Source of the DNA: Propionibacteriaceae bacterium
GTDB taxonomy: Bacteria; Actinomycetota; Actinomycetes; Propionibacteriales; Propionibacteriaceae
Direction: 5' to 3'
Length of the DNA: 9,999 nucleotides
NCBI GenBank assembly: GCA_030544185.1
Contig: JAUNRO010000077.1
Location: 1 to 9,999 of the forward strand
This document shows positions 6,346 to 9,999 of this stretch, in pieces. The position numbers and the translations under genes are program-made. The stretch's first letter is position 1; the number at the start of each line of letters is the position of its first letter. Below the pieces are notes generated by a model that was not told the origin of the DNA, did not search any database, and saw only the letters and a list, made by a program, of their open reading frames with translations.

Positions 6346-8619
6346 TCAGGGCTGCTGCTCGGCCTCCGGTTTGCCCTCGGCCTGAGGCGCAGGCTCAAGC
6401 TCGGGGTCGGGCTGCGGTGTGGGCTGACCCCGCCGCACGGACTCGAGCAGCAATTGCGCCACATCGAGGACCTCGACGTTCTCACCCCGGCCCTGATCCT
6501 GCTCAGCGGTGACGCCGTCGGAGATCATCACGCGGCAGAACGGGCAGCCGGTGGCCACGGCGGCGTTGTCGGCCTGGCCGAGGACGGTCAACGCCTCCTG
6601 GGTCCGGTTGAGATTGACCCGCGTGCCGAGCCGCTCCTCCATCCACATCCGTGCGCCACCGGCACCGCAGCAGAAGGACGTCGTCCCGTGTCGCGGCATT
6701 TCCGTCACGGTCGCCCCCGGGATCCCACCGAGCAGCTCGCGCGGCGGGGCGTACACCTGATTGTGCCGGCCCAGATAGCACGGATCGTGATAGGTGATCG
6801 TGCGTCCGCCGGCCTCGCCGGCCGGCGCTGCGGCCGGGGTCAGCCGACCCTCGCGGACCAACCGGTTCAGCAGCTGCGTGTGGTGCACGACGTCGAGCTC
6901 AAGCCCCAGCTGGCGGTATTCATTGCGCAGCGTGTTCATGCAGTGCGGGCAGGTGGTGACCACCTTCTGCGCCTTGGCCTCGGTGAGGGTCTCCTTGTTC
7001 TCCTCGGCGAGCTGGAGATAGACGAATTCGTTGCCCGAGCGCCGGGCCGAGTCGCCGGTGCAGGTCTCGTTCTTGCCGAGCACGGCGAACGTGACGCCCG
7101 CGGTGTGCAACAGCTCCGCGACCGCCTGGGTGGTCTTCTTCGCCCGGTCCTCGAAGGCACCGGCGCAGCCGACCCAGAACAGATAGTCGACCGAGGTCAG
7201 GTCCTCGACGTCGGAGCCGACGACCGGGACCTCGAACGGCAGGCCCTTGGCCCAGTCGAGGCGGCCCTTCTTGTTCAGGTTCCAGGGGTTGCCCTTGGAC
7301 TCCAGGCCCTTGTAGAGCCCGTTCAGTTCCTCCGGGAACTCCGACTTCACCAAGACCTCGAAGCGTCGCATGTCGAGGATGTGGTCGACGTGCTCGATGT
7401 CGACCGGGCACTGCTGAACGCACGCGCCACAGGTCGTGCACGACCACAAGACGTCCGGGTCGATGACGCCGACGGCACCGTCGGCCGAGATCTGGATCGG
7501 CTCGCCATGGGCCTGGGCGACTGCCGCCGGTGCGGCGCCGACCAGCGGCCGCTCCGCCTCGCCGCGCACCGTCTCGGGCAGCCCTTCCCGCGCGGATTCG
7601 GCGGCCTGCAACCAGGGGGCCTTGGCATACGCATGCTCGCGCAGCCCCATGATCAACAGCTTGGGGGACAGGGGCTTGTCGGTCGCCCATGCCGGGCACT
7701 GCGACTGGCAACGGCCGCACTCGGTGCAGGAGGTGAAGTCGAGCAGGCCCTTCCAGGTGAAGTCCTCGACCTGGCCCACGCCGAGCTTCTCGACCGCATC
7801 CTCGTCGAGGTCTTCCAGCGATTCCATCGTCAGCGGCGCACCACCCACGTTCAGCGGCTGTGCTGCGCCCAGTGCCGACCGCCCGCTCGACTCGCGCTTG
7901 AACCAGATGTTGGGCCACGCGGTGAAGCGGTGCCACGCGACGCCCATCGTCTTGTGCAGGCCCAGCACGATCATCCAGACGAACGAGATGATGATCTTGA
8001 TCGCCGCGACCAGTGGGATCGCGGTGCGCAGGGTCTCCTCCGCGATCCCGCCCGGGAGCAGGAACCAGGTGAGCGGGAAGTCGATGCGGCCCGCGTCGAA
8101 CAGCTGATATTCCATCGCCCGCAGCAGCAAGATGCACACCCCGACGGCGAGGATCGTCAGCTCGACGTAGACCGCCTGCCACGTCCGCGAGCCGAAGAAG
8201 CGGCCCTTGCCGATGCCGACGCCGAAGAACCGGATCGCCATCAACGTGAGGATCGCGATCACGGTCAGCCACGCGAGGCCCTCGGTGATCCACGCATAGA
8301 CGACCCAGTGCCCGATCAGCGGCAAGGCGGCCTCGGGGTTGAACAGCTGCATGAACGCGTTCGGCAGGGTGAGGAAGAGCACGATGAAGCCGAACAGCAC
8401 GAACCAGTGGGCGGCGCCGACCGCGCTGATCTGGAGCATCCGGGTGTGTCCCACGGTCTCGACCACGAGGTTTTTCCAGCGCTGCCCGGGCTCGTCCGAG
8501 CGGCCCAGCGTTGGCTGGCCCAGCTTGACGGTGCTCACGATGCCCGCGATCGCGCGGATGAATAGCGCCAGTCCGACCACGGCGGTCAGCAGGGCGAGGA
8601 CGATGGCCACGGTTGTCAC
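6346..8619 (-). CDS. etfD: Membrane Fe-S oxidoreductase, EtfD-like (HdrD/GlpC-type CCG domains)
   Basis: This 757-residue protein resembles Mycobacterium tuberculosis Rv0338c (EtfD), which links electron-transfer flavoprotein, and so acyl-CoA dehydrogenases, to the menaquinone pool. The N-terminal half has five probable membrane helices (about 3-25, 66-90, 100-130, 148-168 and 200-222), with His71, His104, His222 and His230 as candidate heme ligands in a NarI-like arrangement. Two 4Fe-4S ferredoxin motifs follow: Cys298/301/304/308 (CTECGRCQSQCP) and Cys394/397/400/404 (CTTCGACVQQCP). Two CCG domains, which hold unusual Fe-S clusters in heterodisulfide reductases, come next: Cys485, 520, 557 and 560, then Cys614, 650, 651, 692 and 695 (SFCCGAGGARM, GCPFC). 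The Pro/Glu-rich C-terminal tail (731-757) is probably disordered. GTG 8619 is preceded 8 nt upstream by AAGGGAG (8628-8634), which supports the start. No etfA or etfB lies in the window, so the ETF role rests on homology. It could also be annotated generically as a (Fe-S)-binding heterodisulfide reductase-related protein. Confidence 0.93.
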   Translation of the reverse strand: MTTVAIVLALLTAVVGLALFIRAIAGIVSTVKLGQPTLGRSDEPGQRWKNLVVETVGHTRMLQISAVGAAHWFVLFGFIVLFLTLPNAFMQLFNPEAALPLIGHWVVYAWITEGLAWLTVIAILTLMAIRFFGVGIGKGRFFGSRTWQAVYVELTILAVGVCILLLRAMEYQLFDAGRIDFPLTWFLLPGGIAEETLRTAIPLVAAIKIIISFVWMIVLGLHKTMGVAWHRFTAWPNIWFKRESSGRSALGAAQPLNVGGAPLTMESLEDLDEDAVEKLGVGQVEDFTWKGLLDFTSCTECGRCQSQCPAWATDKPLSPKLLIMGLREHAYAKAPWLQAAESAREGLPETVRGEAERPLVGAAPAAVAQAHGEPIQISADGAVGVIDPDVLWSCTTCGACVQQCPVDIEHVDHILDMRRFEVLVKSEFPEELNGLYKGLESKGNPWNLNKKGRLDWAKGLPFEVPVVGSDVEDLTSVDYLFWVGCAGAFEDRAKKTTQAVAELLHTAGVTFAVLGKNETCTGDSARRSGNEFVYLQLAEENKETLTEAKAQKVVTTCPHCMNTLRNEYRQLGLELDVVHHTQLLNRLVREGRLTPAAAPAGEAGGRTITYHDPCYLGRHNQVYAPPRELLGGIPGATVTEMPRHGTTSFCCGAGGARMWMEERLGTRVNLNRTQEALTVLGQADNAAVATGCPFCRVMISDGVTAEQDQGRGENVEVLDVAQLLLESVRRGQPTPQPDPELEPAPQAEGKPEAEQQP

Positions 8620-8667
8620 TGAGTACGCTCCCTTGGGTTCGATGAGAGCAACTGGCGCTCGCCCACG

Positions 8668-8683
8668 ATGTTACTAGTGAGTA
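8668..8683 (-). promoter_or_regulatory. Possible etfD promoter and overlapping operator
   Basis: On the minus strand TAACAT (8673-8668) fits TANNNT and would start transcription near 8660, giving a leader of about 40 nt that contains the AAGGGAG ribosome-binding site. It overlaps a small inverted repeat, TACTAGTGAGTA (8672-8683; arms TACT/AGTA, with ACTAGT inside), that could be a repressor site. The rest of the 163-nt gap from 8620 to 8782 is less GC-rich than the flanking genes and shows no ORF with family similarity and no clear terminator. Confidence 0.3.
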
Positions 8684-8782
8684 GCCATCCTGCCGACCAT
8701 TCGATTGCCGAATCAACTCTCGCCTTGCGACTTTACCGAATGAAGGGCGGTCGCGGGAAGATATTTCTGCGCATAGATTGCG

Positions 8783-9436
8783 TCAGCCGACAGCGGCGCT
8801 CTGCTGCGACTGGATGAGGCGGTATGCCGCCTCGGCCGCCCAGTGTTGTTGACGAAACTCCTTGGCCCGGCGATGGATGGCCCGTTTGTCGACGGTCGAC
8901 ACATCCTCGGCGACGGTCTTGGCCGCGAGGTTCATCGCCTCCAGCAGCGCGACCAGGCAGGCATCGCGAACGGTCGGCTGCTCGCCCTGCACCAGGACCG
9001 CGAACAATCGCCGTCGCAACCCGTCCTCATGGCTGTGGTCGAGCGTCGGATAGGTCTTCAGCGGCAGCAGGCCCAGGAGCCGGACCTCCCGCTGCTCCAG
9101 GATCCCGCGCTCGACGAGGCGCTGCAGCACGGCGGGCTTCACCTGGGTGCGCAGCACCTGGAGCGACGTCTGCTGCCAGCGAGCCGGTCGGCCGGCCAGG
9201 CGCGCCAATGCCGCATCCAGGATCGGATCGTCGGTGGCCGAGTCATCGACGATCACGACCCGCTTGGGCCGCACGTCTCGCTCGCCCTTCTCGGTCAGTC
9301 GCACGCGGCCCCGGATGGCCAGGTCGGTGAGCACCGCACCAGCGAGGGCGATATCGGCGAACTGGCCGCGCATCCAGCCGCTCGTGTCATTGAGCAACAG
9401 CAGCGCGACATCCTCGGCGAGCAGGAACTCCGACAC
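8783..9436 (-). CDS. GPP34 (GOLPH3/Vps74-like) family protein
   Basis: This 217-residue protein starts at GTG 9436 with AGGGGG (9443-9448 on the minus strand) 6 nt upstream. It matches the GPP34 domain over nearly its full length: the opening helix LLAEDVALLLLNDTSGW (5-21), AGAVLTDLAIRGRVRL (32-47), the helix around RTQVKPAVLQRLVERGIL (96-113), LGLLPLKTYP (121-130), RRRLFAVLVQGEQPTVRDACLVALLEA (within 141-167) and a C-terminal helical region with a basic patch (184-195). Eukaryotic GOLPH3 binds phosphatidylinositol-4-phosphate and retains Golgi enzymes. Actinobacterial members occur widely, often in several copies, and their function is not established; lipid or membrane-surface binding is an analogy only. 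There is no signal peptide or membrane helix. It is probably cotranscribed with the upstream pirin-family gene. Confidence 0.92.
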   Translation of the reverse strand: MSEFLLAEDVALLLLNDTSGWMRGQFADIALAGAVLTDLAIRGRVRLTEKGERDVRPKRVVIVDDSATDDPILDAALARLAGRPARWQQTSLQVLRTQVKPAVLQRLVERGILEQREVRLLGLLPLKTYPTLDHSHEDGLRRRLFAVLVQGEQPTVRDACLVALLEAMNLAAKTVAEDVSTVDKRAIHRRAKEFRQQHWAAEAAYRLIQSQQSAAVG

Positions 9437-9439
9437 CAG

Positions 9440-9502
9440 TCACCCCCTGGGAGAGCGGGGGAGGAACGACAACGGATCTTCAGCGATCGGGGGTTCGCTC
9501 AT
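9440..9502 (-). CDS. Possible 20-codon micro-ORF between the pirin and GPP34 genes
   Basis: ATG 9502 opens a 20-codon frame (MSEPPIAEDP, then LSFLPRSPRG) ending at TGA 9442-9440. The ATG lies 4 nt after the pirin stop, and the TGA is separated from the GPP34 GTG by only 3 nt, overlapping that gene's Shine-Dalgarno. Fifteen of 20 codons end in G or C. The placement suits a translationally coupled leader peptide or spacer, but no family is recognised and no good Shine-Dalgarno precedes it (CGGGAG is about 13 nt away). It may be chance. Confidence 0.3.
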   Translation of the reverse strand: MSEPPIAEDPLSFLPRSPRG

Positions 9503-9506
9503 GGCG

Positions 9507-9999
9507 TCAGATTAACTCCCGGGTCATCTCCCACACGAGGATCTCGCTGTCCTCGGCCGCCTGGATCCGCAGGCCGCCGTCGGCGGTGAGCCGGGCGGCG
9601 TCACCCTGGCCGAGCGGAGTGCCTTCGAGCGAGACGCTGCCCCGGGCGACGAAGACATGGAGGTACGCCGAGTCGGGCAGGTGGACCGCACCCGCGGCGG
9701 GCAGCCGGGCCACGGAGAACCCGGCGAACCGATTCTGCAGCGTGAGCACCGCCGAACCGCGGTGGTGGGGCAGGCCGGAGACGATCGGGACCAACTCGCC
9801 GGTCGCGAGTGCGGCGGTGACATCGGCCTCGGCATAACCGGGGGCCACGCCGGCGGTGTCCGGCACGATCCACATCTGCACCACGTGCGCCGGATCGTCG
9901 TGGCGAGCGATCGCCGGGTCGTGGCGCCAGACGTCATTGCGCTCCGAATGCAGGATCCCGGTCCCCGCGGTCATCCGCTGGGCGATCCCGGGGGTGATG
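9507..9999 (-). CDS. Pirin family protein (5' end beyond window)
   Basis: The frame continues off the right edge; ITPGIAQR precedes MTAGTGILHSERN, and in pirins this motif is internal, so the Met at 9974 is not the start. The visible 163 or so residues cover the end of the N-terminal cupin, with the metal-ligand pair His and Glu in ILHSE, the VVQMWIVPDTAGVAPGY segment that follows in the family, and the C-terminal cupin-like domain (SAYLHVFVARGSVSLEG and DAARLTADGGLRI). Bacterial pirins of the YhhW type bind a metal and some oxidise quercetin; others bind regulators or metabolic enzymes, so the substrate here is unknown. The first metal-binding His pair should lie outside the window. The stop is 4 nt before a possible micro-ORF and 70 nt before the GPP34 start, consistent with one transcript. 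Confidence 0.92.
   Translation of the reverse strand, partial: ITPGIAQRMTAGTGILHSERNDVWRHDPAIARHDDPAHVVQMWIVPDTAGVAPGYAEADVTAALATGELVPIVSGLPHHRGSAVLTLQNRFAGFSVARLPAAGAVHLPDSAYLHVFVARGSVSLEGTPLGQGDAARLTADGGLRIQAAEDSEILVWEMTRELI

Noticed and set aside
6454..8565. 703-codon open frame on the plus strand opposite etfD
   Set aside because: It mirrors the etfD codons in a high-GC gene, has an Arg/Asp/Leu/Gln-biased composition without domains, and etfD itself has full cofactor motifs.
6920..8716. 598-codon minus-strand frame overlapping etfD in another phase
   Set aside because: Same-strand out-of-frame reading with a low-complexity Arg/Gly/Pro-rich product; etfD explains the sequence.

Overview
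The window is high-GC DNA with strong G/C preference at third codon positions, frequent GTG starts and actinobacterial gene families throughout: a dUMP-forming dCTP deaminase of the mycobacterial type, a type-B-like PutA, a homologue of the mycobacterial membrane Fe-S oxidoreductase EtfD (Rv0338c), and a bacterial GPP34 (GOLPH3-like) protein. I infer an actinobacterium and cannot place it more narrowly. No rRNA, tRNA, CRISPR array, insertion sequence or prophage gene is visible; this looks like chromosomal housekeeping and metabolic sequence.

Layout. Plus strand, 1-4613: the tail of an unidentified gene; dcd, with a probable leaderless promoter; a UPF0225/YchJ-like SEC-C protein overlapping dcd by 4 nt; then a 1144-residue putA. 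Minus strand, 5388-4492: a 62-residue acidic protein followed by a YigZ/IMPACT-family gene, convergent with putA and overlapping its last 122 nt. Plus strand, 5551-6342: a four-helix membrane protein (DUF2231-like) fused to a cytochrome b5 domain, also with a leaderless-type promoter. Minus strand, 9999-6346: a pirin-family gene cut by the window edge, a possible 20-codon micro-ORF, a GPP34-domain gene, a 163-nt gap, and etfD, whose stop lies 3 nt from the stop of the cytochrome b5 fusion gene.

Function. Three units concern redox or catabolic electron flow. PutA oxidises proline and passes electrons to the membrane quinone pool. EtfD is expected to move electrons from electron-transfer flavoprotein (fatty-acid beta-oxidation) to quinone. 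The cytochrome b5 fusion probably handles electrons at the outer face of the membrane. They are separate transcription units, and nothing in the sequence shows that they act together. dcd supplies dUMP for thymidylate synthesis.

The most notable observation is in PutA. The proline dehydrogenase half keeps its active-site residues, but the aldehyde dehydrogenase half, though full length and in frame, has lost the nucleophilic Cys, the general-base Glu, the oxyanion-hole Asn, the NAD-binding Lys and the NAD-ribose Glu. It looks like a pseudo-aldehyde dehydrogenase. Other points are the DUF2231-cytochrome b5 fusion, reciprocal antisense tails where putA and the YigZ gene meet, two matching leaderless promoters, and a micro-ORF placed for translational coupling to the GPP34 gene.
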